Shown here: positions 1 through 7,843 of the stretch, piece after piece
Layout: each line of letters starts with the position of its first letter
Numbering within the stretch: the first letter of the stretch is position 1
Assembly (NCBI GenBank): GCA_021199335.1
Contig: JAJQIG010000054.1
Location: forward strand, 1-55,686
Length of the DNA: 55,686 nucleotides
Source: Oscillospiraceae bacterium
GTDB taxonomy: Bacteria > Bacillota > Clostridia > Oscillospirales > Ruminococcaceae
Direction: 5' to 3'
Notes under the pieces: model-generated
Told to the model about the DNA's origin: nothing
The model's input: the letters and a program-made list of their open reading frames with translations, nothing else
The model's database searches: none
Made by a program: the position numbers and the translations under genes

Positions 1-76
1 TTCATCGGGAAGATTTAATTTTGCCTTTTTAATTCACTCTGAATGTTCAACATCTTCAGGCATGGAGCATACGGTC

Positions 77-130
77 TTTCAGTGGGTGGATGCAATCCAC
101 CCACTGAAACCCCTAAGGGGCTAACGCCCC
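77..130. repeat. Strong hairpin element downstream of spo0A
   Basis: A perfect 15-bp inverted repeat (77-91 with 95-109) leaves a 3-nt loop. It is followed by a C4-TAA-G4 mini-hairpin (110-120), whose G4 could instead pair with the C4 at 127-130. No T-run follows on either strand, so it is not a standard terminator for spo0A, which reads leftward into it. It could be a REP/MITE-like element or an mRNA-stabilising structure. The structure is seen directly; the role is inferred. Confidence 0.6.
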
Positions 131-188
131 AGTCGTTCGTTGAATGACGGGACGATGCCCCTTATTGAATACCTCTTGAAATCTTAAC

Positions 189-980
189 TTACGCGCGGGC
201 AGCATTGGCAGTACCGTTCTTTGCCTTTGGCTTGCCTGAAATTTTGAAGCGCAGGCGGAGGTTGTCCGTTATAAGGGCAATAAATTCCGAATTTGTGGGC
301 TTACCCTTTCCGCAGTTAACGGTGTAGCCAAACATTTTGGTAAGTACATCCACATCTCCTCTATCCCATGCGGTTTCGATAGCGTGTCTTATTGCTCTTT
401 CAACTCTGGACGGGGATGTATCGAACCTTCTGGCAACGGCGGGGTAAAGCATTTTTGTAACGCTTTCAAGCATTTCCGAATCATTTATTGCGAGCATTAT
501 AGCTTCCCTAAGATAATGGTAACCCTTTATATGGGCAGGGATTCCGATGGTATGGATAATATCGGTAATAACCATTTCCATATGCGCATAATCATTGCCC
601 GCTTCAAAATCAATCGCAGACGAAAGCGCAACATGGCGAACAACGCTCAGCAGCATTTCCGAATCAAACGGCATAACAATGATATATGCATTGCTGCATG
701 ACATAATTTGCTTTTCAAGATAAACATTTCTGTATAGGCATGAAACAATAAAGAACGGCTTTTTGACGGGCGCTATATCTGTTTTGCAGATAACCTCCAT
801 AGCATCAGCTCCGGGCATAACCGCATCGCAGATTACAATATCGGGCTGCTCCCTCCGAATTGTCTCAAAAACAGCGTTTCCGTCACTTTCGCAAGTGCAG
901 ACCATATATCCCGCTCCCTTTGCAGACTCTGCAAAATTATCGTTTTCGGTGCTTATAAGGATTTTAACATTAGATGACAT
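189..980 (-). CDS. spo0A: Sporulation master regulator Spo0A
   Basis: A 263-aa response regulator controlling entry into sporulation. Residues 1-120 form a receiver domain with phosphoacceptor Asp52 in ICDAVMPG. Residues from about 145 form the Spo0A DNA-binding domain, with the typical IGIPAHIKGYHYLREAI segment and the recognition stretch SRVERAIRHAIETAW. The ATG is preceded by GGAGG at good spacing. The receiver is unusual: the conserved Lys before PFD is Met103 (VMPFD), and the N-terminal acidic pair is Thr11-Glu12 instead of Asp-Asp. Candidate 0A boxes lie upstream, suggesting autoregulation. The C-terminal domain makes the family call secure; how phosphorylation works here is open. Confidence 0.96.
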   Translation of the reverse strand: MSSNVKILISTENDNFAESAKGAGYMVCTCESDGNAVFETIRREQPDIVICDAVMPGADAMEVICKTDIAPVKKPFFIVSCLYRNVYLEKQIMSCSNAYIIVMPFDSEMLLSVVRHVALSSAIDFEAGNDYAHMEMVITDIIHTIGIPAHIKGYHYLREAIMLAINDSEMLESVTKMLYPAVARRFDTSPSRVERAIRHAIETAWDRGDVDVLTKMFGYTVNCGKGKPTNSEFIALITDNLRLRFKISGKPKAKNGTANAARA

Positions 981-1011
981 AAATATACCTCCTGAATGAT
1001 TTTACTACCAT

Positions 1012-1040
1012 ATTCTACCATATAATTTCCGATTAATCAA
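1012..1040 (-). promoter_or_regulatory. Candidate sigma-A promoter of spo0A
   Basis: On the minus strand TTGATT (1035-1040) is followed after 17 nt by TAGAAT (1012-1017), about 30 nt before the spo0A start. Both elements are near consensus with ideal spacing. Confidence 0.5.
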
Positions 1041-1130
1041 TAGACTTTTGACATAAATTGCAAAAAACATTTTTACAAGTCTCTACATTTTATGACAAAG
1101 TGTCAAATTATATCCTATATTTGTATATTT

Positions 1131-1147
1131 TTCGACAACATTCGACC
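1131..1147. promoter_or_regulatory. Two tandem 0A-box-like sites upstream of spo0A
   Basis: TTCGACA (1131-1137) is the exact reverse complement of the Spo0A-binding 0A box TGTCGAA. TTCGACC (1141-1147) follows at a 10-bp period with one mismatch, so both would lie on the same helix face. They sit about 150 bp upstream of the spo0A start and upstream of its candidate promoter, a position suited to autoregulation. A third weaker TGTCAAA lies near 1101. Binding is inferred from motif only. Confidence 0.5.
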
Positions 1148-1520
1148 TAAATATATTGATCGCTTCAGCTTTAGGAATTAATACACGAAAAACGTCTATA
1201 ATATTGAATAAATTTAAGTGTCCAATGCAGGGTACGCCGAATAATGCAGCAGACAGCATCTTCAATTCCCAAAAATTCCTCACCAAGAGAACCCCAGAAT
1301 GCTATTATTCAACGTTTTCTTAGACACTTTTAACAAATTGGCTACAAAACCAAAATAAATGATAACACCAAAATTTCACAATGTCAACTATTTTTTTATA
1401 AATTTAAACTTTAAAAGGAAATTATTAATCCACTTATTATAAACTTCATAAACTGTTGCACTGTTAAATGTAATAAATTCATTTAATTGGAATAAAGTTA
1501 CTTTTATTTTCTAAGTCCGC
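1148..1520. other. AT-rich intergenic stretch without a recognisable gene
   Basis: This gap lies between the spo0A upstream region and the tRNA-Arg terminator. It is strongly AT-rich, with no open frame that looks coding, no ribosome binding site and no strong inverted repeat. Confidence 0.5.
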
Positions 1521-1524
1521 ATAA

Positions 1525-1555
1525 AACAAAAATGCGTACATTCACTGTACGCATT
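1525..1555 (-). terminator. Rho-independent terminator of tRNA-Arg
   Basis: A 10-bp perfect stem with a 5-nt loop (1531-1555) is followed on the minus strand by TTTTTGTTTT, 4 nt past the tRNA 3' end. Confidence 0.8.
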
Positions 1556-1558
1556 CAA

Positions 1559-1635
1559 TGGCGTTCCCGAGGTGATTCGAACACCCGACCTACCGCTTAG
1601 GAGGCGGTCGCTCTATCCGGCTGAGCTACGGAAAC
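1559..1635 (-). tRNA. tRNA-Arg (anticodon CCT)
   Basis: The minus strand folds as a full cloverleaf. The acceptor arm GTTTCCG pairs with CGGGAAC, there is a D arm, a T arm with GTTCGAATC, and a seven-base anticodon loop CTCCTAA giving anticodon CCT, which reads AGG. Discriminator G is followed by an encoded CCA. Confidence 0.96.
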
Positions 1636-1688
1636 ATTTTTTGCAAGTCAAAACGGAAATTCTTTCATTCCATAAACCAACATTATAG

Positions 1689-1717
1689 ATTATATCATAA
1701 AAAAATATAAATTGCAA
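1689..1717 (-). promoter_or_regulatory. Candidate promoter of tRNA-Arg
   Basis: On the minus strand TTGCAA (1712-1717), a 17-nt spacer and a perfect TATAAT (1689-1694) lie about 54 nt upstream of the tRNA 5' end. Confidence 0.6.
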
Positions 1718-1740
1718 GAGTTTTTTTATATATTTTTATC

Positions 1741-1769
1741 TTGAAAAATTTTATGAGCTATGATATTAT
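1741..1769 (+). promoter_or_regulatory. Candidate promoter of ilvE
   Basis: TTGAAA (1741-1746), 17 nt, TATTAT (1764-1769) with an extended TG at 1761-1762. The start codon is 33 nt downstream, so there is no room for a leader-type control element. Confidence 0.6.
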
Positions 1770-1802
1770 ATTAGTAAAGTTATTTTTTCGGAAGGTGTTA
1801 TT

Positions 1803-2873
1803 ATGGAGATACAAATTACAAGGACAACAACCCCAAAAGCAAAGCCTACTGACGAGTCAAAGCTCCACTTTGGAAAAATCTTTACCGACCATATGTTCCT
1901 TATGAACTATGACGAGGGCCAAGGCTGGCATGATGCAAGGATCGTCCCTTACGGACCCATTCCTATGGACCCCGCCGCAATGTGCTTCCATTACGGACAG
2001 GCTGACTTTGAAGGTCTTAAGGCTTACAGAACCAAGGATGGTAAAATTCAGCTTTTCCGTCCCGACCAGAATATGGCAAGGCTTAACGTTTCCAACAGCC
2101 GCCTTTGCATTCCCGAAATTGATGAGGAATTCGCTGTTGAGGCAATCAAAACTCTTGTTAAAGTAGACGAGGATTGGGTTCCCTCCGCTGACGGTACTTC
2201 GCTTTACATAAGGCCTTATATTTTCGCCGCTGACCCAATGCTGGGCGTTCATGCGGCAAAGCACCTCATTTTTGCTATCATCCTCTCCCCTGTCGGCGCT
2301 TATTACGAAAACGGTCTTGCTCCCGTTAAGATTTATGTTGAGGAAAATTATGTACGTGCAGTGACAGGCGGAACGGGCTTCACAAAGGCTGCCGCAAACT
2401 ACGCTATTTCTCTCAAGGCTCAGGAGGAGGCTGAGAAGCAGGGCTATGCTCAGGTTCTTTGGCTTGACGGCGTACACAGAAAATACATTGATGAAGTTGG
2501 CGCAATGAACGTATTCTTCGTTGTTGACGGCGAGGTTATAACCCCCGGTCTTGACAGAGGTTCAATTCTCAGCGGTATTACAAGAAAATCCTGCATCGCC
2601 CTTCTCAAGGACATGGGATATAAGATTACAGAGCGTGATATTACCATTGACGAGCTTATAAAGGCATATGACGAGGGCAAGTTTGACGAGGCCTTCGGCA
2701 CAGGAACAGCCGCTGTAATTTCCCCTGTAGGCGAGCTTAAATACGGCGAAAAGATTATGAAGATTAATAATGGCGAAATTGGCGCAATCTCACAGAAGCT
2801 TTACGACACCCTCACAGGCATTCAGTGGGGCAAAATTGAGGATAAGTTCGGTTGGACGGTTGAGGTAAAGTAA
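1803..2873 (+). CDS. ilvE: Branched-chain amino acid aminotransferase
   Basis: A 356-aa cytosolic PLP enzyme interconverting Leu, Ile and Val with their 2-oxo acids, using 2-oxoglutarate/glutamate. Fold-type IV features are clear: the FHYGQADFEGLKAYR segment near residue 60, the PLP lysine at about 195 in GFTKAAANYA, and the IDEVGAMNVFFV loop. Length fits the BCAT family of about 340-360 aa. It is monocistronic between two tRNAs, with its own promoter and a downstream terminator. No T-box or leader peptide precedes it. Confidence 0.95.
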   Translation: MEIQITRTTTPKAKPTDESKLHFGKIFTDHMFLMNYDEGQGWHDARIVPYGPIPMDPAAMCFHYGQADFEGLKAYRTKDGKIQLFRPDQNMARLNVSNSRLCIPEIDEEFAVEAIKTLVKVDEDWVPSADGTSLYIRPYIFAADPMLGVHAAKHLIFAIILSPVGAYYENGLAPVKIYVEENYVRAVTGGTGFTKAAANYAISLKAQEEAEKQGYAQVLWLDGVHRKYIDEVGAMNVFFVVDGEVITPGLDRGSILSGITRKSCIALLKDMGYKITERDITIDELIKAYDEGKFDEAFGTGTAAVISPVGELKYGEKIMKINNGEIGAISQKLYDTLTGIQWGKIEDKFGWTVEVK

Positions 2874-2915
2874 TTCGATGGGTTACACTTAAATCGGAAT
2901 TTGCTTCTATATCAA

Positions 2916-2955
2916 AAAATCCTGAAAACGGTATTAACTGTTTTCAGGATTTTTG
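2916..2955 (+). terminator. Terminator downstream of ilvE
   Basis: A 14-bp inverted repeat (2916-2929 with 2940-2953) whose A- and T-rich flanks could make it bidirectional. It lies about 45 nt past the ilvE stop. Confidence 0.8.
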
Positions 2956-2973
2956 CGTATTCAGTTCAGCCTG

Positions 2974-3016
2974 TAAAAAAAAGAAAGCCGCCCCTATGCA
3001 GACTCGGAGCGACTTT
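2974..3016 (-). terminator. Terminator of tRNA-Thr
   Basis: On the minus strand an 11-bp stem containing G-U pairs (3006-3016 with 2984-2994) is followed by a run of T. It lies 5 nt past the tRNA 3' end. Confidence 0.7.
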
Positions 3017-3021
3017 TCAAG

Positions 3022-3097
3022 TGGAGCTAACTATCAGAATCGAACTGACGACCTCATCCTTACCAAGGATGTGCTCTACCATCTGAGCTAAGTTAGC
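3022..3097 (-). tRNA. tRNA-Thr (anticodon GGT)
   Basis: A full cloverleaf on the minus strand: acceptor GCTAACT pairs with AGTTAGC, the T arm contains GTTCGATTC, and the anticodon loop TTGGTAA gives GGT. Discriminator T is followed by an encoded CCA. Confidence 0.96.
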
Positions 3098-3125
3098 ACA
3101 CGTCCTATCAATTGAACGTTTAATA

Positions 3126-3154
3126 ATTATAACTCGTTTTTTGCGGTTTGTCAA
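3126..3154 (-). promoter_or_regulatory. Consensus promoter of tRNA-Thr
   Basis: Perfect TTGACA (3149-3154), a 17-nt spacer and perfect TATAAT (3126-3131) on the minus strand, about 30 nt from the tRNA 5' end. As expected for a stable-RNA gene. Confidence 0.75.
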
Positions 3155-3183
3155 GAGTTTTTGAAATTTTTTTATTTTTGAAT

Positions 3184-3212
3184 GCATAAATTCTATTTTC
3201 AGGGACAATAAT
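3184..3212 (+). promoter_or_regulatory. Candidate forespore (sigma-F/G type) promoter of spoIIR
   Basis: GCATA (3184-3188) resembles the G-[CT]-ATA -35 element of forespore sigma factors. It is followed after 14 nt by GGACAATAAT. No convincing sigma-A pair was found in this gap. In Bacillus subtilis spoIIR is sigma-F dependent, which motivated the search. The -10 match is imperfect. Confidence 0.3.
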
Positions 3213-3258
3213 CATTGCAGCAAACCATTATCTTACCTCAAAAAAGGAGCATTTATAC

Positions 3259-3885
3259 ATGAATATCAAAATCAACAAGGCCGTTGCGGAGGCAGCTATG
3301 CTTATAGGGATGCTAATGGCAGTATTTGCAGAGGGCGTATGTGCCTTTGCGGAAAGCAGGGAAGATATTGCGAACGATGTTTTCCGACTTCACATCCTTG
3401 CAAACTCCGATTCGGATGAAGACCAGGCGCTTAAGCTCAAGGTTAGAAATGCAATACTTGAAGAAAGCGGAGAGATTTTCGGCAGCGCTGTCAGCGGAGC
3501 GGAGGCGGCGGCAATTGCGAAAGAAAATCTTGATAAATTTACCGAGATTGCCAAAGAAGTCATTGCCGAAAATAACTGTAATTACAGCGTAAAATGCGAG
3601 GTTGCCGATGTTTATTTTGACGAACGCACCTACGGAACGGCAACACTTCCCGAGGGCGAATATCGTGCGCTCAGAATTATAATCGGCGAAGGGGACGGGC
3701 ATAATTGGTGGTGCGTAATGTTCCCGACATTGTGTCTGCCTGCGGTAACGAACACCGATGAGGTACTTGAAAACGCCTTGAATGACGGTTCGCTCACAGC
3801 AGAGGAAATCGAACTTATCAAAAACCCTGAAAATTACGAGGTAAGATTTTATTTTCTCGACCTTTTTAGCAGGCTTAAAGGATGA
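3259..3885 (+). CDS. spoIIR: Stage II sporulation protein R (SpoIIR)
   Basis: A 208-aa secreted signalling protein made in the forespore. It triggers SpoIIGA-dependent processing of pro-sigma-E in the mother cell. A hydrophobic N-terminal segment (about 10-30) serves for export. The diagnostic core follows: FRLHILANSDSDEDQALKLK near residue 42, then YGTATLPEGEYRALRI and GHNWWCVMFPTLCLP. AAAAGGAGC precedes the ATG. It is not in an operon; pgk downstream has its own promoter region. Confidence 0.94.
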   Translation: MNIKINKAVAEAAMLIGMLMAVFAEGVCAFAESREDIANDVFRLHILANSDSDEDQALKLKVRNAILEESGEIFGSAVSGAEAAAIAKENLDKFTEIAKEVIAENNCNYSVKCEVADVYFDERTYGTATLPEGEYRALRIIIGEGDGHNWWCVMFPTLCLPAVTNTDEVLENALNDGSLTAEEIELIKNPENYEVRFYFLDLFSRLKG

Positions 3886-3983
3886 TTTTTCTTTCAAAGC
3901 TCCGTACAAGAGAAGCCGTTAAAGCAAAATTTATGGTATTTTAACAAAAAAATTTTCAAAACCTCTTGCTAAATTCTGCAAAG

Positions 3984-3999
3984 TGGTATAAAATATAAT
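3984..3999 (+). promoter_or_regulatory. Candidate extended -10 promoter of pgk
   Basis: TGGTATAAAATATAAT contains an extended -10 (TG-n-TATAAA) overlapping a second TATAAT. The same TGTGG/AGTGG-TATAA context recurs before tpiA at 12165-12173. The -35 is weak (TTGCTA near 3966). Confidence 0.4.
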
Positions 4000-4051
4000 A
4001 CGATAGGGTTTTTGTGACCCATTCAATTTTTTATGAAAGGGTGTCATACCA

Positions 4052-5278
4052 ATGGCAGGTTTAAACAAGGTTACTGTTGACGACATTAATGTTAAAGGAA
4101 AAAAGGTTCTTGTAAGGGTTGACTTCAACGTTCCCCTTAAGGACGGAAAAATCACAAACGATAACAGAATTACAGCCGCTCTCCCCACAATAAAGAAGTT
4201 AGTTGCTGACGGCGGTAAGGTTGTACTCTGTTCACACCTCGGCAAGCCCAAGAACGGCCCTGAGGATAAGTTCTCTTTGGCTCCCGCTGCTGAAAGACTT
4301 GCACAGCTTATGGAAGGAACAAAAGTTACCTTCGCTAAGGATGATACGGTTGTCGGCGAAAACGCAAAGAAAGCTGTTGCCGATATGAAGGACGGCGAAA
4401 TCGTTGTTCTCGAAAACACTCGTTTCAGAGGAGCTGACGAAACCAAGAACGGCGAAAACCTTTCAAAGGAGCTTGCCGATCTCGTTGATAATCAGGTATT
4501 TGTAATGGATGCTTTCGGCTCCGCTCACCGCGCTCACGCTTCAACCGCAGGCGTTACAAAATTTGTTAAGGAAACCGCTGTAGGTTATCTTATGCAGAAG
4601 GAAATTCGGTATCTCGGAAATGCGGTTGAAACTCCTGTAAGGCCTTTCGTTGCTATCCTTGGCGGCGCAAAGGTTGCAGACAAGCTCAACGTTATCTCCA
4701 ATCTCCTTGAAAAGTGCGACACACTTATCATCGGCGGTGGTATGGCTTATACATTCCTCAAAGCTAAGGGCTATGAGGTTGGTCTTTCACTTGTTGACGA
4801 TGAAAAGATCGATTACTGCAAGGAAATGATGGAAAAGGCTGAAAAGAACGGCAAGAAGCTCCTTCTCCCCATTGACACTGTAGTTGCGGCAGGCTTCCCC
4901 GACCCCATCGATGGTCCTATCGAGGTTAAGACTGTTGATTCCGATAAGATTCCCGCTGATATGGAGGGACTTGATATCGGCGAAAAGACAAGGGCTCTCT
5001 TTGCTGAGGCTGCTAAGTCAGCAAAAACAGTTGTTTGGAACGGACCTATGGGCGTTTTCGAAAACCCAACTCTTGCAGCGGGCACAATTGCTGTTGCGCA
5101 GGCTCTTGCTGACACAGATGCTACAACAATTATCGGCGGCGGCGACTCTGCTGCTGCTGTTATTCAGCTCGGCTTTGCAGATAAGATGTCACACATCTCC
5201 ACAGGCGGCGGCGCATCCCTCGAATACCTTGAGGGCAAGGTTCTCCCCGGCGTTGATGTAATTGCTGAAAAGGCATAA
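4052..5278 (+). CDS. pgk: Phosphoglycerate kinase
   Basis: A 408-aa glycolytic enzyme making ATP and 3-phosphoglycerate from 1,3-bisphosphoglycerate and ADP. The N-terminal substrate motif RVDFNVPL is near residue 22, [10 protein letters not shown] is mid-chain, and the nucleotide-binding GGGDSAAAV is near 372. The normal family length is about 390-420. GAAAGGGTG precedes the ATG. tpiA, gpmI and pyk are also in this window, but each in a separate unit. Confidence 0.97.
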   Translation: MAGLNKVTVDDINVKGKKVLVRVDFNVPLKDGKITNDNRITAALPTIKKLVADGGKVVLCSHLGKPKNGPEDKFSLAPAAERLAQLMEGTKVTFAKDDTVVGENAKKAVADMKDGEIVVLENTRFRGADETKNGENLSKELADLVDNQVFVMDAFGSAHRAHASTAGVTKFVKETAVGYLMQKEIRYLGNAVETPVRPFVAILGGAKVADKLNVISNLLEKCDTLIIGGGMAYTFLKAKGYEVGLSLVDDEKIDYCKEMMEKAEKNGKKLLLPIDTVVAAGFPDPIDGPIEVKTVDSDKIPADMEGLDIGEKTRALFAEAAKSAKTVVWNGPMGVFENPTLAAGTIAVAQALADTDATTIIGGGDSAAAVIQLGFADKMSHISTGGGASLEYLEGKVLPGVDVIAEKA

Positions 5279-5297
5279 GTTTACAGATAAAATTTTT

Positions 5298-5329
5298 CTC
5301 CCTCCGTTGCCTGCGGGGGGAGTTTTTTT
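5298..5329 (+). terminator. Terminator of pgk
   Basis: CTCCC-type stem (5298-5306 with 5313-5322) followed by a seven-T run, 20 nt past the pgk stop. Confidence 0.85.
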
Positions 5330-5409
5330 ATTTTTCTCACACGTTCTCGTCAATTATCCGCCGACTTTTCTCGTTTAATCGTTTTTTCAGGAGAAAAATA
5401 AAATTTTCG

Positions 5410-5438
5410 TTGACTTTTATGCTTTTTTGTATTATTAT
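5410..5438 (+). promoter_or_regulatory. Candidate promoter of the lipoprotein / isomerase-like pair
   Basis: TTGACT (5410-5415), 17 nt, TATTAT (5433-5438). The first start codon is at 5601, so this promoter would give an untranslated leader of about 155 nt. Confidence 0.55.
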
Positions 5439-5444
5439 TAAATA

Positions 5445-5597
5445 TAGCTTATCGTTGAAAAATTGGCAGCTTACATAAAATACCGTCAGCAAAATTTTGG
5501 CAGCGGTTGCTGCTGTACAAATCAGCGGTTCTCTTTAATTAAATTAATTTTTTGCGGACGCTTTTGCTTGGCGGCTGCATATAATCGGAGGAAATGA
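5445..5597 (+). other. Long untranslated leader with repeated GGCAGC/CAGCGG units
   Basis: This region between the candidate promoter and the lipoprotein gene is non-coding. It holds repeated GCAGC, GCGGTTGCTGC and CAGCGG stretches that could fold into local hairpins. I do not recognise a known riboswitch signature, and there is no terminator before the ribosome binding site (CGGAGG at 5586-5591). Confidence 0.35.
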
Positions 5598-5600
5598 CAT

Positions 5601-6272
5601 ATGAAAAAATTCCTTTCTGTGATTCTGTCTGCAATGATGTGTATGGCAATTTTTACAGCCTGCGGAGAAAGCGGAAGCGAATCGGAAGAAAATGCCTACA
5701 GCGGCATACTTACCAAGGTCAAGCTCGGTATGCCCCTTACAAAAATTGTTTCAATGCAGCCCGACGGAGTTGATCTCTATTATGAGGATGACACTACCAT
5801 ATGGTGCATTAACCCCGACACCGACCTTATGGTTGATGTTTCCGCCCTTGTTCCCGAAGCGGACGCTTATTATTACTGCGATGATTCGATTATTACATAT
5901 TACTTCAAAACCCAAAAGGGTGACGAGGAAATCTACCTTGAAGGCTACAGCGAGGAGGTTCACTGCCTTATTGACAGAACCTCTGCCGAGAAATACTTTA
6001 ATAAAAAATCCGAGGAGCTTACCAAAAAACACTGCACCGTTGAGGGAAGCGCTGCATCAAGCTCCGTCACAGGCACGGAAGATATAGACATGACTCTTGT
6101 TTACAAGACCCATATTTCCGCAAGTAGCTATACCATTGACTTCACGATGACGCTCACCTACAGCACGGTAAACGGTGTTGACGGCTACTACGCTACAATG
6201 TATGAAATTGACTTTACCGAAAAGGAAACCAAGGATGAGGTTTCAATCGATTCACCATCATCCGATGAATAA
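5601..6272 (+). CDS. Putative lipoprotein, unknown function
   Basis: A 223-aa protein with a lipoprotein signal peptide: a Lys-rich start, hydrophobic core, and lipobox FTAC with Cys at residue 21. The mature part begins with a Ser/Glu-rich linker, then a mixed alpha/beta-looking domain rich in Tyr, Asp and Thr. It ends in an acidic tail. No enzyme motif is visible. The next gene starts 21 nt downstream with no terminator between, so the two are probably cotranscribed. Function not recognised. Confidence 0.8.
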   Translation: MKKFLSVILSAMMCMAIFTACGESGSESEENAYSGILTKVKLGMPLTKIVSMQPDGVDLYYEDDTTIWCINPDTDLMVDVSALVPEADAYYYCDDSIITYYFKTQKGDEEIYLEGYSEEVHCLIDRTSAEKYFNKKSEELTKKHCTVEGSAASSSVTGTEDIDMTLVYKTHISASSYTIDFTMTLTYSTVNGVDGYYATMYEIDFTEKETKDEVSIDSPSSDE

Positions 6273-6293
6273 TTTTTGAAAGGATGCACTGAA

Positions 6294-7775
6294 ATGATTA
6301 ATATGCCAAAGGTTAAACTCGGAATTGCGGCTGTAAGCCGAGATTGCTTTCCAAAATCGCTTTCAGCTTCGAGGAGAGGCATGGTTGTTAATGCCTGTAA
6401 GGAAAAGGGCATTGAGATCTACGAATGCCCCATTACAATTGAAAATGAAAAGGATATGCTTGCGGCTCTTGACGATTTAAATGGCGCCGGAGTTAACTCG
6501 CTTGTTGTCTATCTCGGAAATTTTGGCCCCGAAACCTCCGAAACGCTTCTTGCAAAAAAATTCGGTATACCCGTTATGTTTGCCGCAGCAGCTGAGGAAT
6601 TTAAGGATAAACTTTTTGACGGCAGAGGGGACGCTTTCTGCGGTATGCTTAACGCGAGCTATAACCTCGGTTTGAGGAATGTTAAAGCATACATACCCGA
6701 ATATCCCGTAGGCACACCCGATGAGGTTGCCGATATGATTTCCGAATTCATCCCCGTTGCAAGGACAATCCTTGGATTAAATTCCCTTAAAATTATTTCA
6801 TTCGGCCCCCGTCCGCAGGATTTTCTTGCCTGCAACGCACCTATCGCACGGCTCTATGACCTTGGCGTGGAAATTGAGGAAAACTCTGAACTTGATTTGT
6901 TTGAAAGCTATAACGCTCACAATGGCGACAGAAGGATTCCTTCTATTGTAAAGGAGATGGAGGAGGAGCTTGGCGATGGCAATAAAATGGCAGGCATTCT
7001 TCCCAAGCTTGCGCAGTTTGAAGCAACTCTTCTTGACTGGGCTGAGAATCACAAAGGCTCAAAGGAATATGTAGCCTTCGCAAACAAGTGCTGGCCCGCT
7101 TTCCAGACGCAGTTTGGATTTGTCCCATGCTATGTAAACAGCCGCCTCACTGCAAAGGGCATTCCCGCCGCCTGCGAGGTTGACATTTACGGCGCTCTCA
7201 GCGAATTTATCGGCGAATGCGTTTCCGATGATGCCGTAACTCTTCTTGATATTAACAACACCGTTCCCGCCGACCTTTACAACAGCGATATAAAGGGCAA
7301 GTATGACTATGCGTTGACAGATACCTTCATGGGCTTCCACTGCGGAAACACGCCCGCCGAAAAGCTCACATCAAGGGAAATGAAGTATCAGCTCATTATG
7401 CACAGGGGTCTTGAACCCGATAAGGAGCCTGACATCACGCGAGGCACTCTTGAGGGTGACATCGCTCCGTCGGATATTACATTCTTTAGACTTCAAAGCA
7501 CCGCCGATGCAAAGCTTGCAGCCTATGTTGCGGAGGGGGAAATTCTTCCCGCCCCGACACACTCTTTCGGCGGAATCGGAATTTTCGCAATAAAAGAAAT
7601 GGGACGTTTCTACCGCCATGTTCTCATTGAGGGACGTTTTCCCCATCATGGAGCGGTTACATTCTCGCATAACGGAAAGGCGCTTTTCAATGTTTTCCGC
7701 TTCCTCGGGGTTGAAAATATCGGTTTCAATCAACCCAAGGGTATGCTTTATAAGACAGAAAATCCGTTTATGTAA
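6294..7775 (+). CDS. L-fucose/L-arabinose isomerase-like protein
   Basis: A 493-aa protein resembling the FucI/AraA-like sugar isomerase superfamily. An N-terminal Rossmann-like part (LNGAGVNSLVVYLGNFGPETSE) leads to a C-terminal region with DTFMGFHCGNTP and an acidic/His-rich active-site-like half. The ATG at 6294 is chosen because AAAGGA lies 9-10 nt before it; an in-frame TTG at 6276 would have no ribosome binding site. No sugar kinase or aldolase is adjacent, so the substrate cannot be inferred. It follows the lipoprotein directly. Confidence 0.7.
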   Translation: MINMPKVKLGIAAVSRDCFPKSLSASRRGMVVNACKEKGIEIYECPITIENEKDMLAALDDLNGAGVNSLVVYLGNFGPETSETLLAKKFGIPVMFAAAAEEFKDKLFDGRGDAFCGMLNASYNLGLRNVKAYIPEYPVGTPDEVADMISEFIPVARTILGLNSLKIISFGPRPQDFLACNAPIARLYDLGVEIEENSELDLFESYNAHNGDRRIPSIVKEMEEELGDGNKMAGILPKLAQFEATLLDWAENHKGSKEYVAFANKCWPAFQTQFGFVPCYVNSRLTAKGIPAACEVDIYGALSEFIGECVSDDAVTLLDINNTVPADLYNSDIKGKYDYALTDTFMGFHCGNTPAEKLTSREMKYQLIMHRGLEPDKEPDITRGTLEGDIAPSDITFFRLQSTADAKLAAYVAEGEILPAPTHSFGGIGIFAIKEMGRFYRHVLIEGRFPHHGAVTFSHNGKALFNVFRFLGVENIGFNQPKGMLYKTENPFM

Positions 7776-7791
7776 ACCATATGAACAATAT

Positions 7792-7822
7792 TCCGCAGCA
7801 GCTTTCTTTTTGCTGCTGCGGA
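7792..7822 (+). terminator. Hairpin between isomerase-like gene and methionine synthase operon
   Basis: A perfect 11-bp stem (7792-7802 with 7812-7822) is followed by ATATTTATTTT. The ribosome binding site of the next gene starts immediately after, at 7834. The U-tract is interrupted, so termination may be partial. No clear promoter lies between this hairpin and the next gene. Confidence 0.6.
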
Positions 7823-7843
7823 TATTTATTTTAAGGAGAAAAA

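Noticed and set aside
1083-1286. 67-aa minus-strand open frame upstream of spo0A
   Set aside because: No ribosome binding site, composition like the surrounding non-coding DNA, and it overlaps the 0A boxes.
7781-7834. 17-codon ORF with three Cys codons before the methionine synthase operon
   Set aside because: It has no ribosome binding site, and its Gln-Gln and Cys-Cys-Cys runs simply follow from the palindromic hairpin sequence.
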